A DNA stretch of 64,000 nucleotides from Nocardia farcinica (GCF_001182745.1 NZ_LN868938.1:124001-188000), one strand, 5' to 3'. Positions 25,938-36,653 are shown, counted from the first letter of the stretch. A program made the numbers and translations. Notes: generated from the letters alone by a model not told the origin.

Positions 25938-27833
25938 GTGGGAGTGCTTTCCCGGGTCGACACACCCGAAGACGTGCGCCGGCTGAACGTGGCCGAGTTG
26001 CGGGAGCTCGCGGAGGAGATCCGCGAGTTCCTGGTGCGCAAGGTCGCGGCGACCGGCGGTCACCTCGGACCGAACCTCGGCGTCGTCGAGCTGACCATCG
26101 CGCTGCACCGGGTGTTCGACTCTCCGGCCGACCCGTTGATCTTCGACACCGGCCACCAGGCCTACGTCCACAAGATCCTCACCGGCCGCAAGGACCGGTT
26201 CGACGACCTGCGCAAGCAGGGCGGGCTGTCCGGCTACCCCAGCCGCGCCGAGAGCCCCCACGACTGGGTCGAGTCCTCGCACGCCTCCGCGGCGCTGTCC
26301 TACGCCGACGGTCTGGCCAAGGCGTTCGCCCTGGGCGGGCAGGACCGGCACGTGGTCGCCGTCGTCGGCGACGGCGCGCTCACCGGCGGCATGTGCTGGG
26401 AGGCGCTGAACAACATCGCCGCTGCCCCGGATCGTCCGGTGGTCGTGGTGGTCAACGACAACGGCCGCTCCTACGCTCCCACCATCGGCGGGCTGGCCGA
26501 TCGGCTGACCGCACTGCGCACCCAGCCCGCCTACGAGCACGCGCTCGACGCGGGCAAGCGGCTGCTCAAGAGCATTCCGCGGGTGGGGGAGTCGGCGTAT
26601 TCGATGGTGCACGCGGTCAAGGCGGGCATCAAGGACGCGGTGAGCCCGCAGGAACTCTTCAGCGATCTCGGCCTGAAGTACGTGGGCCCGGTCGACGGGC
26701 ACGACGTGGTGGCGATGGAGTCGGCGCTGCGCCGCGCCAAGGACTTCGGCGGACCGGTGGTCGTGCACGCGGTCACCCAGAAGGGCCGCGGCTACGAGCA
26801 CGCCGAGAACCACGTCGCCGATCAGATGCACGCCTGTGACCCGATCGACCCGCTCACCGGGCGGCCGCTGGGCGGGGCCAAGGCGCGCGGCTGGACCTCG
26901 GTGTTCTCCGAGGAACTGATCGAGCACGCGCGCCGCCGCTCCGACATCGTCGCCATCACCGCCGCGATGCCCGGCCCGACCGGGTTGTCCGCCTTCGGCG
27001 AGCGTTTCCCGGACCGCATGTTCGACGTGGGCATCGCCGAACAGCACGCGATGGCCTCCGCGGCGGGGCTGGCGCTGGGCGGTATGCACCCGGTGGTCGC
27101 GATCTATTCGACCTTCCTCAACCGCGCCTTCGACCAGCTGCTCATGGATGTGGCGCTGTTGAAGCAGCCGGTGACGGTGGTGCTGGACCGCGCGGGCATC
27201 ACCGGCCCGGACGGCGCCAGCCACAACGGCATGTGGGATCTGTCGCTGCTCGGCATCATCCCCGGCATCCGGGTCGCCGCGCCGCGCGATGCCGCCACCC
27301 TGCGCGAGGAACTCGGCGAGGCGCTGGCCGTCACCGACGGGCCGACCGTGTTGCGGTTCCCGAAAGGCAGTGTCGCCGAAGACCTCACCGCGGTGGAGCG
27401 GATCGATGGTGTGGACGTGCTGCGCGCGGCCGACCCCGAGTCGGCGGTGCGCACCCAGCGCGGTGACGTGCTGATCGTCGCGGTCGGCCCGTTCGCCCGG
27501 ATCGGGCTCGCGGCCGCCGAGCTGCTCGCTCCGGAAGGGGTGTCGGTCACCGTCGTCGATCCCCGCTGGGTGCTGCCGGTCTCCGACACCGTGGTCAAGC
27601 TCGCGGAGAACTACCGGCTCGTGGTCACCCTGGAGGACAGCGGCCTGCACGGCGGCATCGGGTCCACGGTGTCGGCGCGGCTGCGGTCGGTCGGCCTGGA
27701 CGTGCCGACCCGTGACCTCGGCGTTCCGCAGCAGTTCCTCGACCACGCTTCCCGCGACCAGGTGCTCGAGCAGCTCGGGCTCACCCCCACCGACGTCGCC
27801 CGGCGCATCGCGGGCTGGCTCGACGCCCGCTGA
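25938..27833 (+). CDS. dxs: 1-deoxy-D-xylulose-5-phosphate synthase
   Basis: A 631-residue thiamine-diphosphate enzyme condensing pyruvate and glyceraldehyde-3-phosphate, the first step of the MEP isoprenoid pathway. Visible: [13 protein letters not shown] (about 71), the TPP/Mg motif GDGALTGGM with NDNGRS after it (about 150-180), [14 protein letters not shown] with the catalytic Glu (about 365), [15 protein letters not shown] (about 417), and the C-terminal transketolase domain. The GTG start is preceded by GGAGGGAG. In M. tuberculosis the neighbour is likewise an RNase D gene. Convergent with that gene, 6 bp apart. Confidence 0.97.
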   Translation: MGVLSRVDTPEDVRRLNVAELRELAEEIREFLVRKVAATGGHLGPNLGVVELTIALHRVFDSPADPLIFDTGHQAYVHKILTGRKDRFDDLRKQGGLSGYPSRAESPHDWVESSHASAALSYADGLAKAFALGGQDRHVVAVVGDGALTGGMCWEALNNIAAAPDRPVVVVVNDNGRSYAPTIGGLADRLTALRTQPAYEHALDAGKRLLKSIPRVGESAYSMVHAVKAGIKDAVSPQELFSDLGLKYVGPVDGHDVVAMESALRRAKDFGGPVVVHAVTQKGRGYEHAENHVADQMHACDPIDPLTGRPLGGAKARGWTSVFSEELIEHARRRSDIVAITAAMPGPTGLSAFGERFPDRMFDVGIAEQHAMASAAGLALGGMHPVVAIYSTFLNRAFDQLLMDVALLKQPVTVVLDRAGITGPDGASHNGMWDLSLLGIIPGIRVAAPRDAATLREELGEALAVTDGPTVLRFPKGSVAEDLTAVERIDGVDVLRAADPESAVRTQRGDVLIVAVGPFARIGLAAAELLAPEGVSVTVVDPRWVLPVSDTVVKLAENYRLVVTLEDSGLHGGIGSTVSARLRSVGLDVPTRDLGVPQQFLDHASRDQVLEQLGLTPTDVARRIAGWLDAR

Positions 27834-27839
27834 CCGGCG

Positions 27840-29114
27840 TCAGGCCGAGGCGGGCGGGGTCAGCGCGAGTGTCAGCCGTGGCACGGTCAGTTCGCGCTGC
27901 CAGGGGCGGGCGCCGCCGGATTTGAGGAAGCCGTCGATGGCGGCGGCCAGGTCGCCCGGATCGCCGACCCGGTCGTAGTCGGGCAGCCCGTCCCAGCACA
28001 GGCGGCGGACCAGATCGGGGGAGAGCAGGTTCTCCACCGGCACCGCGTGCTCGGTGGACAGCTCGGCCATCGCCGCGCGGGCCCGGGTCAGCCGGGCCGC
28101 GGCCACCGGATCGCGGCGCTCCCAGCGGTTCGGCGGCGGCGGACCGTCGAAGGGCTGGGTCAGCGGGGGCAGCGCGTCGTCGGGCAGGGCGCGGGCGCGG
28201 TCCACCGCCGCCAGCCATTCCCGGGAGTAGCGGCGCTGGCGCGGCCCGCCGAACACCGGCAGCGCGCGCAGCTGGGCGATGCTGCGCGGGTCGGCGGCGG
28301 CCGCGGCGACGATCGCGCCGTCGGGCAGGATCCGCGCGGGGGCGATGTCGCGGCTGCGGGCCAGGGAATCGCGGGTGGTCCACAGTTCGCGGACGATGGC
28401 GAGCTGGCGGGGCTTGCGCAGGGTGTGGATGCCGGAGGTGCGCCGCCAGCGGTCGGCCTTGGGGGCGGGCGGTTCGGTGGTGCGCACGTGCTCGAATTCC
28501 TGTGCGGCCCAGTCGCTCTTGCCCTGCCGCTGGAGTTCGGCGGCCACCGCGTCGCGCAGTTCGAGCAGCAGTTCGACGTCCAGGGCGGCGTAGTTGAGCC
28601 ACTCCGCGGGCAGCGGCCGCGTCGACCAGTCCGCCGCGCCGTGCCCCTTGCGCAGAGTGCGCCCGAGTAGTCGCTCCACCATCGCCGCGAGGCCGACCCG
28701 CTCGAACCCGGCCAGCCTGCCGCCCAGTTCGGTGTCGAACAGCCGCGCCGGGCGCAACCCGAGTTCGGCCAGGCCGGGCAGATCCTGATCGGCCGAGTGC
28801 AGCACCCATTCGAGGTCGTTGATCGCCTCGGCGAGCGGTCCCAGCGCGTCGGCGACCGGGATCGGGTCGACGAGGAAGGTCCCCGCGCCCGCGCGGCGCA
28901 GCTGGATCAGGTAGGCGCGCGCGGAGTACCGGAAGCCGGAGGCGCGTTCGGCGTCGACGGCCAGCGGGCCGGTGCCCGCCGCGATCCTGGCCGCGGCGGC
29001 GGCGACCTCCGCGGCGGTGGCGAGCACCGGTGGCACGCCGTCGACCGGGGCGAGCAACGGCTCGGCCGACGGTGTATCTTCGATGCCCGGCGCGGGCTGT
29101 TCTGCTTCCGGCAT
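27840..29114 (-). CDS. Ribonuclease D-like 3'-5' exonuclease with HRDC domain
   Basis: A 424-residue DEDD-type exonuclease: Exo I DAERASGF (about 53), Exo [12 protein letters not shown] (about 105) and Exo [15 protein letters not shown] (about 176). An HRDC helical domain follows (about 220-300, [34 protein letters not shown]), with a further 100-residue helical tail. It probably trims structured RNA 3' ends in the cytoplasm. It corresponds to Rv2681. The start is supported by a TAGAGT box eight bases upstream. Confidence 0.9.
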   Translation of the reverse strand: MPEAEQPAPGIEDTPSAEPLLAPVDGVPPVLATAAEVAAAAARIAAGTGPLAVDAERASGFRYSARAYLIQLRRAGAGTFLVDPIPVADALGPLAEAINDLEWVLHSADQDLPGLAELGLRPARLFDTELGGRLAGFERVGLAAMVERLLGRTLRKGHGAADWSTRPLPAEWLNYAALDVELLLELRDAVAAELQRQGKSDWAAQEFEHVRTTEPPAPKADRWRRTSGIHTLRKPRQLAIVRELWTTRDSLARSRDIAPARILPDGAIVAAAAADPRSIAQLRALPVFGGPRQRRYSREWLAAVDRARALPDDALPPLTQPFDGPPPPNRWERRDPVAAARLTRARAAMAELSTEHAVPVENLLSPDLVRRLCWDGLPDYDRVGDPGDLAAAIDGFLKSGGARPWQRELTVPRLTLALTPPASA

Positions 29115-29122
29115 AGCCCTGA

Positions 29123-29128
29123 ACTCTA
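29123..29128 (-). promoter_or_regulatory. -10 box of leaderless RNase D gene
   Basis: TAGAGT on the minus strand, 8 bases before ATG 29114. Confidence 0.45.
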
Positions 29129-29136
29129 CGTTGCCG

Positions 29137-29775
29137 TCACTCCGGACCGTTGGTGGTATAGGGGTGCGGACGCAGGTGGGTGACCCCGGCGGGCGGCAGA
29201 CCGGCCGAGTAGGCGAGCACTTCGCAGAACGCCTCGACGTGCGGACGCATGTCGGTGGTCAGCGCCGTCCAGGAGGCGCGCAGCTCCAGCTGATGCGCGC
29301 GCGGCGGCCCGGCGATGTCGCCGTAGCGCACCGAGCTGGTGGAGGTGACGGTGCCGCCGAGCGCGGTGAACGGCTCGGAGCGGGTCTCGAGCGCGTCCAC
29401 CAGCCAGCTCCAGGCCACCTCGGGCAGCAGCGGGTCGGTGGCCAGGGCGGCGTCGATGTCGGCCTGGATGTAGGCGACCAGCCGGAACGTGCCGTGCCAG
29501 GCGTCGTCGCCGTCGGGATCGTGCAGCAGGATCAGCCTGCCGAACGCGTCGCCCTCGGAGTCGACCGGGACCGTGCCGGTGTCGGGGTGGGTGACCTCGG
29601 CACCGAGGGCGTAGGAGTACGGCGCCAGCCGCTGCGGCGGCCGGATGGGCGCGAGCTCGATCCGGGGATGGCATGTCGCGGTGCCCATCGCCTCGACCGC
29701 GGCGCGGAACTGGGCCGGTTCGCCCTGGGGTCCTTCGGTCGGTGCGGCGCCGTCGCGGAAGTCGAGCGGTGTCAC
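29137..29775 (-). CDS. DUF3000 family protein
   Basis: A 212-residue soluble protein fitting DUF3000 (Rv2680): [19 protein letters not shown] near residue 45, [30 protein letters not shown] near 85, and [15 protein letters not shown] near 120. No catalytic motif is recognisable. Gene and hemE are divergent, 66 bp apart, each with a leaderless-type promoter. A much longer open frame that continues upstream through hemE is an antisense shadow. Confidence 0.87.
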   Translation of the reverse strand: MTPLDFRDGAAPTEGPQGEPAQFRAAVEAMGTATCHPRIELAPIRPPQRLAPYSYALGAEVTHPDTGTVPVDSEGDAFGRLILLHDPDGDDAWHGTFRLVAYIQADIDAALATDPLLPEVAWSWLVDALETRSEPFTALGGTVTSTSSVRYGDIAGPPRAHQLELRASWTALTTDMRPHVEAFCEVLAYSAGLPPAGVTHLRPHPYTTNGPE

Positions 29776-29782
29776 GCAGCTG

Positions 29783-29788
29783 ACGGTA
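29783..29788 (-). promoter_or_regulatory. -10 box of leaderless DUF3000 gene
   Basis: TACCGT on the minus strand, 7 bases before GTG 29775. Confidence 0.5.
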
Positions 29789-29828
29789 GACCGTGCGCAC
29801 CCGGCGCAGTCGGAGGCGCGCCGCCGCA

Positions 29829-29834
29829 TACGAT
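29829..29834 (+). promoter_or_regulatory. -10 box of leaderless hemE
   Basis: TACGAT, 7 bases before ATG 29842; it selects that ATG over the in-frame ATG at 29833. Confidence 0.55.
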
Positions 29835-29841
29835 GGCCGGG

Positions 29842-30897
29842 ATGAGCACTCACACTCGCCGTCGGTTGACCGACGCTCCGTTCCTGGCCGCCGCGACGGG
29901 CGCCACCCCCAGCCGGCGCCCGGTGTGGTTCATGCGCCAGGCGGGCCGCTCGCTGCCCGAGTACCGCGAGCTGCGGGCCGGCATCGGCATGCTGGAGTCC
30001 TGCTTCGACCCCGAGCTGGTCTGCGAGATCACCATGCAGCCGATCCGCCGCCACGGTGTCGACGCGGCGATCCTGTTCTCCGACATCGTCGTTCCGCTCA
30101 AGGCGGCCGGTATCGACCTCGACATCGTCGCCGGGGTCGGGCCGGTGGTGGCCGCGCCGGTGCGCTCGGTGGCCGACGTGCGCGCGCTGCCGCGACTGCG
30201 GCCCGAGGAGGTCGGCGCCGTCGTGGAGGGCGTGCGGCTGCTGGTGGACGCGCTCGGGCAGACCCCGCTGATCGGTTTCGCCGGCGCACCGTTCACGCTC
30301 GCCTCCTACCTGGTCGAGGGCGGTCCGAGCAAGCATCACGAGCGCACCAAGGCGATGATGTACGCCGACCCGAAGACCTGGCACGAACTGCTCGGCGTGC
30401 TCACCGACATCACCATCGCCTTCCTGCGCGCCCAGCTCGACGCGGGCGTGGACGCGGTGCAGCTGTTCGACTCGTGGGCGGGCGCGCTGTCGCCGGCCGA
30501 CTATCGCGCGTTCGTGCTGCCGCATTCGGAGCGGGTGTTCACCGAGATCGCCGACGCGGGCGTGCCGCGCATCCACTTCGGTGTCGGTACCGGCGAACTG
30601 CTCGGTGCGATGGGGGAGGCGGGCGCCGATGTGGTCGGCGTGGACTGGCGGGTGTCGCTCACCGAGGCGGCCCGGCGGGTCGGTCCGGGAAAGGCGTTGC
30701 AGGGCAACCTCGATCCCGCGGTCCTGTTCGCCGGTCCGCGGGCCGTCGAGGCGCACGCGCGCCGCATCGCCGAGGAGGCCGACCGGGCGCTGGCGCTGGG
30801 CGCGACCGGACACATCTTCAACCTCGGCCACGGTGTGCTGCCCGACACCGACCCCGGTGTGCTGACCGCGCTGGTCGAGCTCGTCCACGAACTCTGA
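29842..30897 (+). CDS. hemE: Uroporphyrinogen decarboxylase
   Basis: A 351-residue enzyme converting uroporphyrinogen III to coproporphyrinogen III. It shows the substrate-binding [17 protein letters not shown] (about 24-40), the catalytic-Asp segment [10 protein letters not shown] (about 75), and [13 protein letters not shown] (about 210). The start follows the -10 spacing. It is first of the ordered set hemE-hemY-hemQ, the coproporphyrin-dependent heme branch of Gram-positive bacteria. In M. tuberculosis an enoyl-CoA hydratase gene sits between DUF3000 and hemE; here it is absent. Confidence 0.96.
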   Translation: MSTHTRRRLTDAPFLAAATGATPSRRPVWFMRQAGRSLPEYRELRAGIGMLESCFDPELVCEITMQPIRRHGVDAAILFSDIVVPLKAAGIDLDIVAGVGPVVAAPVRSVADVRALPRLRPEEVGAVVEGVRLLVDALGQTPLIGFAGAPFTLASYLVEGGPSKHHERTKAMMYADPKTWHELLGVLTDITIAFLRAQLDAGVDAVQLFDSWAGALSPADYRAFVLPHSERVFTEIADAGVPRIHFGVGTGELLGAMGEAGADVVGVDWRVSLTEAARRVGPGKALQGNLDPAVLFAGPRAVEAHARRIAEEADRALALGATGHIFNLGHGVLPDTDPGVLTALVELVHEL

Positions 30898-30997
30898 GAC
30901 CGGCCCGAACCCCGGCGGGGGAGGCGAATATCGCCCTCGCGCGGTGACTTCGGCGACAGCTACGGCACCGGATGGCCGCGCGGTGACCGCCGCGGAC

Positions 30998-31003
30998 TAC
31001 GGT
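30998..31003 (+). promoter_or_regulatory. -10 box of leaderless hemY
   Basis: TACGGT, 8 bases before ATG 31012; it suggests hemY also has its own transcript. Confidence 0.45.
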
Positions 31004-31011
31004 CGGAAACC

Positions 31012-32358
31012 ATGAGGATCGCGATTGTCGGCGGCGGGATCAGCGGGCTCGTCGCGGCGTACCGGCTGCGCACCCTGCTCGGTCCGTCGGCCGATCTCGT
31101 CCTGGTCGACCGCGCCGAGCGGGTGGGCGGCATCCTGTACACCGCCGACATCCAGGGCGAGCCCGTCGACCTGGGCGCGGAGGCGTTCGTCGGCCGCCGC
31201 CCCGAGGTGCCCGCGCTGCTGCGCGAGCTGGGGCTGGCCGACCAACTGGTGTATCCGGCGGGCAAGCGGCCGCTGCTGTGGGCGGGCGGTGCCACGCACC
31301 CGCTGCCGCCCCGCACGCTGATGGGCATCCCGTCCGACGCGGAGTCGATGCGCGGGCTCGTCGACGACGACACCCTGGACCGGATCGCGAGCGAGTCGGC
31401 TCGGCCGCTGGCCTGGTACCCGGACAGCGACCTCGACGTGCACAGCCTCGTCGCCGACCGGTTCGGCGCCCAGGTGGTCGAACGCAGCGTCGACCCGCTG
31501 CTCGGCGGGGTGTACGCGGGCAGCGCCCGCTCGATCGGTGTGCGTGCCGCGCTGCCCACGCTGGCGGCCGCGCTGGACGCCGGCGCGCCCAGCCTCACCC
31601 ACGCGGTGGCCGCCGCACTCCCGCCGCCCTCGGACGCCCCGGTCTTCGGCGGCATCCGCGACGGGTACCGGGTCCTGCTGGACGCCCTGGTGGCGGCGTC
31701 GGGGCTGCGCTTCGTCGCGGCCACGGCGGCCACCCGCCTCGCGCGCGCGAGCGGCGGCTGGGTGCTCGACCCGCTCGGCCTGGTGGACGCGGTCGTGGTC
31801 GCCGCGCCCGCACCGGTGGCGGCGCGGCTGCTGCGCTACGTCGCGCCCGGCGCGGCCGACGCCGCCGCGGGGATCGAACTGTCCTCCTCGGCGGTGGTGG
31901 CACTGTCGCTGCCGCCCGACACCGCGTTGCCGGACAACTCGGGCATCCTCGTCGCCACCGGGGAGCCCTTGCGCGCCAAGGCGTTCACACTGTCCAGCCG
32001 CAAGTGGCCGCACCTGGCCGAGCGCAAGACCGCGCTGGTGCGGGCCTCGTTCGGCAAGTTCGGTGACGACGCCCCGCTGCGCTGGAGCGACGCGGAACTG
32101 ATCGCCGCGGCCACCGAGGACCTGGCCACCGTCACCGGTGTCCCGATCACCCCGGTCGAGGCGGTGGTGCAGCGCTGGCCGGGCGGGCTTGCCCAGTACG
32201 CGCCGGGCCACACCGACCGCGTCGCCGAAATCGACCGGGCGGTGGCCGAGTTGGACGGCCTGGCCGTCGCGGGCGCCTACCTGCGCGGCGTCGGCGTCCC
32301 GGCCTGCGTGGCCGCCGGCGACGCCGCCGCCCGCCGCATCGCCGGCTTCCTCTCCTGA
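31012..32358 (+). CDS. hemY: Coproporphyrinogen III oxidase / protoporphyrinogen oxidase (HemY/CgoX)
   Basis: A 448-residue FAD enzyme. The N-terminal dinucleotide motif is [14 protein letters not shown] (about 5-18) with the [12 protein letters not shown] continuation; [22 protein letters not shown] (about 163-184) and the C-terminal FAD contact [21 protein letters not shown] (about 420) are typical. In actinobacteria this oxygen-dependent oxidase makes coproporphyrin III rather than protoporphyrin IX, feeding ferrochelatase and then HemQ, whose gene follows 50 bp downstream. The gene is also named hemG or cgoX in other annotations. Confidence 0.93.
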   Translation: MRIAIVGGGISGLVAAYRLRTLLGPSADLVLVDRAERVGGILYTADIQGEPVDLGAEAFVGRRPEVPALLRELGLADQLVYPAGKRPLLWAGGATHPLPPRTLMGIPSDAESMRGLVDDDTLDRIASESARPLAWYPDSDLDVHSLVADRFGAQVVERSVDPLLGGVYAGSARSIGVRAALPTLAAALDAGAPSLTHAVAAALPPPSDAPVFGGIRDGYRVLLDALVAASGLRFVAATAATRLARASGGWVLDPLGLVDAVVVAAPAPVAARLLRYVAPGAADAAAGIELSSSAVVALSLPPDTALPDNSGILVATGEPLRAKAFTLSSRKWPHLAERKTALVRASFGKFGDDAPLRWSDAELIAAATEDLATVTGVPITPVEAVVQRWPGGLAQYAPGHTDRVAEIDRAVAELDGLAVAGAYLRGVGVPACVAAGDAAARRIAGFLS

Positions 32359-32408
32359 GTGGGAGGGCACACGCGTTACCTCCGGTCCCGCAGTGGCACG
32401 ATGGACCC

Positions 32409-33104
32409 ATGGCGCGACTCGATTATCAAGCTCTCAACTCCACCATCCGATACCTGATGTTCTCGGTGTACCAGGTGCAGCCGGGCGTGCTGGGTGACGA
32501 CCGCGAGGCCGCCATCAAGGAGGCGAAGGCCTTCTTCGACGGCCTCGCCGAGAAGGACGTGGTGGTGCGCGGCATCTACGACGTCGCGGGCATGCGGGCC
32601 GACGCCGATTTCATGGTGTGGACGCACGCCGAGCGGGTCGAGGACCTGCAGGCCGCCTACGCCGATTTCCGCCGCACCACCGAACTGGGCCGCGCCAGCG
32701 ACCCGGTGTGGAGCAACGTGGCGCTGCACCGCCCCGCCGAGTTCAACAAGAGCCACATCCCGGCGTTCCTGGCCGGGGAGGATCCGGGCAACTACATCTG
32801 CGTGTACCCGTTCGTGCGGTCCTACGAGTGGTACCTGCTGCCCGACGAGGAGCGCCGCAAGATGCTGGCCGACCACGGCAAGGCCGCCCGCGGCTACCCG
32901 GATGTGCGCGCCAACACCGTCAGCTCGTTCGCGCTCGGCGACTACGAATGGATCCTGGCCTTCGAGGCGCCCGAACTGCACCGCATCGTGGACCTGATGC
33001 GCGATCTGCGCGCCACCGAGGCGCGCCTGCACGTGCGCGAGGAGACCCCGTTCTTCACCGGCCCGCGGGTGGAGATCGAGCAGCTGGTGCCCGCGCTGCC
33101 CTGA
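32409..33104 (+). CDS. hemQ: Coproheme decarboxylase HemQ/ChdC (chlorite dismutase fold)
   Basis: A 231-residue enzyme of the chlorite-dismutase superfamily that converts Fe-coproporphyrin III to heme b with peroxide. The catalytic-Tyr segment [22 protein letters not shown] (about 135-156) and [27 protein letters not shown] with the proximal His (about 158) are clear. The length fits ChdC. It is last of the hemEYQ set and closed by a 20-bp hairpin. Confidence 0.95.
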   Translation: MARLDYQALNSTIRYLMFSVYQVQPGVLGDDREAAIKEAKAFFDGLAEKDVVVRGIYDVAGMRADADFMVWTHAERVEDLQAAYADFRRTTELGRASDPVWSNVALHRPAEFNKSHIPAFLAGEDPGNYICVYPFVRSYEWYLLPDEERRKMLADHGKAARGYPDVRANTVSSFALGDYEWILAFEAPELHRIVDLMRDLRATEARLHVREETPFFTGPRVEIEQLVPALP

Positions 33105-33116
33105 CCGTCGAACACG

Positions 33117-33164
33117 CACCGCCCGGCGCATGCCCCCGGAACCAGGGGCATGCGCCGGGCGGTG
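33117..33164. terminator. Strong hairpin terminator after hemQ
   Basis: A perfect 20-bp stem (33117-33136 with 33145-33164) with an 8-base loop, between convergent hemQ and msrB. It is the longest perfect stem I found in the window; no U-tract follows. Confidence 0.8.
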
Positions 33165-33210
33165 TCGCTTTCCTAGACTTCGCTGCGCGTTCGCTGTGCG
33201 GCGACCGCCG

Positions 33211-33654
33211 TCATCGCGCTGCGCTGTCCGAGGGGTGCAGCCGCAGTGCGATGGAATTGATGCAGTAGCGCTTGTCCGTGGGCGTGTTGTACCCCTCGCC
33301 CTCGAAGACGTGGCCGAGATGGCTGTGGCAGTTCGCGCACAGCACCTCGACCCGGCGCATGCCCAGCGAGTCGTCGGGGCGCAGCAGCACCGCGTCGGAC
33401 TTCGCGGGATCGAAGAACGAGGGCCAGCCGCAGTGCGAGTCGAACTTCTCGGTGCTGCGGAACAGCTCGGCACCGCAGGCGCGGCAGCTGTAGACGCCCT
33501 CGGTCTTGGTGTCGGTGTACTCCCCGGTGAAGGGGCGTTCGGTCGCGGCCTCGCGCAGCACCGCGTACTCCTCGGGATTCAGTTTCGCCCGCCACTCCTG
33601 CGGGGTCAGCTGGATCCGCGGCGCGGGAAGGGACGTGTCTGCGTCGGAACTCAT
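33211..33654 (-). CDS. msrB: Peptide-methionine (R)-S-oxide reductase MsrB
   Basis: A 147-residue repair enzyme for methionine-R-sulfoxide. Two zinc CxxC pairs (CRAC about 57, CANC about 105), HCGWPSFF (about 74), SHLGHVFEG (about 111) and the catalytic RYCINSIAL (about 128) are all present. It uses thioredoxin as reductant in the cytoplasm. The ATG has TAGCGT six bases upstream and GGAG in the same spacer. It corresponds to Rv2674. Confidence 0.96.
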   Translation of the reverse strand: MSSDADTSLPAPRIQLTPQEWRAKLNPEEYAVLREAATERPFTGEYTDTKTEGVYSCRACGAELFRSTEKFDSHCGWPSFFDPAKSDAVLLRPDDSLGMRRVEVLCANCHSHLGHVFEGEGYNTPTDKRYCINSIALRLHPSDSAAR

Positions 33655-33660
33655 TGCTCC

Positions 33661-33666
33661 ACGCTA
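33661..33666 (-). promoter_or_regulatory. -10 box of msrB
   Basis: TAGCGT on the minus strand, 6 bases before ATG 33654. Confidence 0.45.
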
Positions 33667-33679
33667 ATACGTTCTGCTC

Positions 33680-35011
33680 CTACGCGCCGTTGCGCGGGGT
33701 CGCGGGGGTCAGTTCCGCGTGCGGCGGCTCGGCCGGGACCTCGTCCTCGGCGCGGTCGCCGCGCGCGGCGCCCGGCTCGCTGTCGCGGGAGTCCGGCGCC
33801 TGGCGCATCCACGCGGGATCCAGGCCGAGGGCCAGCCTGCCCTCCCGGCGCGCGGCCAGGTAGCGGTCGCCGAGCACGCAGAACACCACGATCAGCAGCA
33901 GCGTCCAGCCGAAGGTGATGCGCAGGTACTCGAGGTTGCGCCCGATGCTCTGCCAGCGGTCCGACAACCACTTGTCGTAGGACATGAACCCGAACACCGC
34001 CAGCCAGGCGGGCCAGTTGCGCAGCACCGAGTTGCGCAGCACCACGCTCATGAGGAACGGGAACAGCATCATCGAGTAGTACATCTGGCCCAGCCCGGCC
34101 AGCAGCCACGACGCGGTGAGCAGCACACCCGCCGACGTGGTGACGAAGAACAGTTCGTCCTCGCGGTAGTAGCGGTACAGCAGCCACAGCGAGATCGCCA
34201 CCAGCGCGCCCATCACCAGGCGCATGCCCCAGGTCAGCCACAACGGCAGGCCGTAGTAGGCGGCATTGCCCGCGATCGAGCTGTTGAAGTAGTCCCTGGT
34301 CTCGAACAGGTACGGCAGCGTCCGGCTGAAGAACTGATCGGCGTCCTTCAGCAGCGGCCAGGAGATCGCCGTCAGTACCAGCGGCACACCCAGGCCGGTG
34401 AGGAAGACGTTCCACTGCTTGCGCGCGGCCGCGATCAGCAACAGCGGCGCGAGCGTGGGTTTGACCGTGATGCTCAACCCGAGGATCGCACCGGCCCACA
34501 GATCGCGCCGACGCAACAGCAGGTGCAGGAACCCCATCTCCGCCAGCAGGATGCAGCCGTTGACGTTGGTGAACACCAGCGTGTTGATCACCGTCTCGGA
34601 CATGAACATCGCCAGCAGCAGCGCGGGCGCGGCCACCGAGTTCACCGTGAACTTGAACAGCCGCAGCAGCAGGTACCAGGCCAGGATGATGGCCGCCGCG
34701 TTGAGCAGGATGAAGCACCAGCGCGACTTCTCCGGATCGATCAGCGCGATCGGGGCGATCAGCAACGTGCCGCCGGGCGGGTACAGGTAGTGCGGATCGA
34801 CGTAGTCGAAGTTCGCGGTGTACACCGGGCGTCCGTTCAGGAACGCCAGCGACGCGTTGTAGACCGGCTTGTAGTCGTCGGTGATGAAACCGTTGACAGC
34901 CTTGATGAAGACCCTGTTGAGCACCGTCATGACCGCGATGGGCCACAGGGCGAACTTGATCACCTCGGCGGTGGTGCGAGCTGTGCGGGGCTCGAGCTGT
35001 CGAAGGAACAC
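33680..35011 (-). CDS. aftC: Arabinofuranosyltransferase AftC (GT-C family)
   Basis: A 443-residue polytopic glycosyltransferase. About 10-12 transmembrane helices lie between residues 20 and 400; the first periplasmic loop (FITDDYKPVYNASLAFLNGRPVYTANFDYVDPHYLYPP) holds the Asp-rich GT-C/GT87 signature. AftC transfers alpha-1,3-branching arabinofuranose from decaprenyl-phosphoarabinose onto arabinogalactan. Place and neighbours agree with Rv2673. The 45-residue cytoplasmic tail is Glu/Pro-rich. GTG 35011 was chosen because TACCGT lies six bases upstream. Confidence 0.87.
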   Translation of the reverse strand: MFLRQLEPRTARTTAEVIKFALWPIAVMTVLNRVFIKAVNGFITDDYKPVYNASLAFLNGRPVYTANFDYVDPHYLYPPGGTLLIAPIALIDPEKSRWCFILLNAAAIILAWYLLLRLFKFTVNSVAAPALLLAMFMSETVINTLVFTNVNGCILLAEMGFLHLLLRRRDLWAGAILGLSITVKPTLAPLLLIAAARKQWNVFLTGLGVPLVLTAISWPLLKDADQFFSRTLPYLFETRDYFNSSIAGNAAYYGLPLWLTWGMRLVMGALVAISLWLLYRYYREDELFFVTTSAGVLLTASWLLAGLGQMYYSMMLFPFLMSVVLRNSVLRNWPAWLAVFGFMSYDKWLSDRWQSIGRNLEYLRITFGWTLLLIVVFCVLGDRYLAARREGRLALGLDPAWMRQAPDSRDSEPGAARGDRAEDEVPAEPPHAELTPATPRNGA

Positions 35012-35017
35012 TGGGGC

Positions 35018-35023
35018 ACGGTA
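35018..35023 (-). promoter_or_regulatory. -10 box of leaderless aftC
   Basis: TACCGT on the minus strand, 6 bases before GTG 35011. Confidence 0.45.
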
Positions 35024-35102
35024 CACCGGCCAGGTGCCGCGATGGTTGCCGGGATATGTCTCGGCGCGCCGTCAGACCGCGATTCCGTACCGGTTGCGCG
35101 AG

Positions 35103-36653
35103 CTATGCCGGGCAGGCGCTGCCGTCGCGCGGCAGCCGCGCCTCGGCCAGGTAGTCGACGACCATCTGTTGCGCGCACCCGGAGTGCGGCAGCGCCGGAT
35201 GTCCCCAGCCCTGCCAGCTCACCGACGCGTGCCGGGCGCCCGCCGACCCCAGCGCGCCGGTCACCGACGACTGCCCGCCGGTGCCGACCACCGGGTCGGC
35301 GACACCCGTGAGCACCAGCACCGGCAGATCCAGCTCCTCGGGCAGCGGCGGCGCGGCCGACACCGGCCACGCCGAGCAGGTCATCAACCCGATGGCGGCC
35401 TGCCTGCCGAACACGGGGTACTTCTGCCCCCACGCCTGGGCGAGCTCGGCGGCCTGCACGGCGGTCGGGGGCTGCTGGATGTCGGTACACCGGTTGACGA
35501 ACTGGCCGTCGGAGGCGGTGGCCGCCGATTCGCGCAGCACCAGGTTGTCCAGCGCGGTCCGGTCGCCGCGACCGGCGGCGGCCAGCGCGTCGGCCAGTTC
35601 GGCGACCCGGGTCGCCTGATCGGCCCGCGGCGCGCCGAGGAATCCGGTGATCGCGGTGAGCAGGCCGGCCGCCGACAGCGTGCCCAGCTCGCCGGCGTCG
35701 GCCCGCCGGACCAGGTCGGCGACGGCGGCGCGGGGATCGGCGCCCAGCGCGCAGCCGAGCGCCGTGCAGCGCTGGGCGAACGCGGTCAGTGCGGCCTCGG
35801 CGCCCTGCAGGCGCTGTTCCTCCCTGGTCACCGCGTCGGTGCCGACGGCCTCGGGGGAATCGAGCACCAGGCGGGCGAGGTGATCGCCGTACTTGCGGGC
35901 GTAGGCGATCGCCACCGTGGCGCCGTTGCCGGAGCCCAGCAGGTCGATGTGCTCGACCTGCCACTGCTTGCGCAGCTGCTCGATGTCGTCGGCGGCGTGC
36001 GCGGCGTCGAACGTGCTCTCGTAGGGCTGGAGGAAATCGCGGCAGGAGATGGTGGCCTCCTGGCTCAGTTCCGCCATCCGCGCGATCGGATCGGCGGCGC
36101 CGCGGGCGTGCTCGGCCAGGCCGGTGCGGATCTCGGGCGGCAGGCAGTCGATCGGCTGGGAGGTGCCGATCCCGCGCCGGTCCACCGCCACGATCGGGCG
36201 GGTGGCCAGCAGCGGGGCGGCGGGGCCGACGGCGAGCCCGGCCAGCGTGGCGCTGGAGGACCGGTCGTTGCCGGAGGTCAGCACCAGCGGCGGGACGTCG
36301 GTGGGGGTCTGCGGCAACCGGGCGCGCACGGCGCCGTTGCGGAAGTTGCCGAGCACGCTGCCCGCGGCGTCGATCGGCGTGGAGTACTCCGCGCATTCGA
36401 GCACCAGCCCGGCCGGGGCGGGTCCGAGTCCCAACAGGTTCAGCGTCGGCGCGGTGCAGTCGTGCCAGCTCAGATCCGCGGTCGGCACCTGCGCGCGCGG
36501 CGGTTCGGCCTGCGTCGTCTCCTCGGGCGCGGGGCCGCCGCCGACCCCGGGCCGCTCCACCGCGACCCCGGGACGATCGGAGGGGCCCGCACCGCATCCG
36601 GCGATCACGATCGACAGTGTCGAGGCCAGCACGGCGGCTCGGGTCCAGCGCAT
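35103..36653 (-). CDS. Secreted lipoprotein alpha/beta hydrolase (TAP-like peptidase)
   Basis: A 516-residue exported protein. The signal peptide ends in a lipobox (IAGCG, Cys at about 20), so it is membrane-anchored outside. The alpha/beta hydrolase core has the nucleophile GSGNGATVA (about 232), an acid in GVADPVVGTGG (about 450) and the His in GWGHPALPHSG (about 483), with the TAP-like C-terminal domain. Relatives include Streptomyces tripeptidyl aminopeptidases and mycobacterial Rv2672. The pair CGDH/CSAW cysteines may form disulphides. Likely a peptidase or esterase at the cell surface. Confidence 0.87.
   Translation of the reverse strand: MRWTRAAVLASTLSIVIAGCGAGPSDRPGVAVERPGVGGGPAPEETTQAEPPRAQVPTADLSWHDCTAPTLNLLGLGPAPAGLVLECAEYSTPIDAAGSVLGNFRNGAVRARLPQTPTDVPPLVLTSGNDRSSSATLAGLAVGPAAPLLATRPIVAVDRRGIGTSQPIDCLPPEIRTGLAEHARGAADPIARMAELSQEATISCRDFLQPYESTFDAAHAADDIEQLRKQWQVEHIDLLGSGNGATVAIAYARKYGDHLARLVLDSPEAVGTDAVTREEQRLQGAEAALTAFAQRCTALGCALGADPRAAVADLVRRADAGELGTLSAAGLLTAITGFLGAPRADQATRVAELADALAAAGRGDRTALDNLVLRESAATASDGQFVNRCTDIQQPPTAVQAAELAQAWGQKYPVFGRQAAIGLMTCSAWPVSAAPPLPEELDLPVLVLTGVADPVVGTGGQSSVTGALGSAGARHASVSWQGWGHPALPHSGCAQQMVVDYLAEARLPRDGSACPA

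Noticed and set aside
29137..30888. 583-codon minus frame covering hemE and DUF3000
   Set aside because: Only the last 212 codons have protein-like composition and family motifs; the rest is the antisense shadow of hemE.
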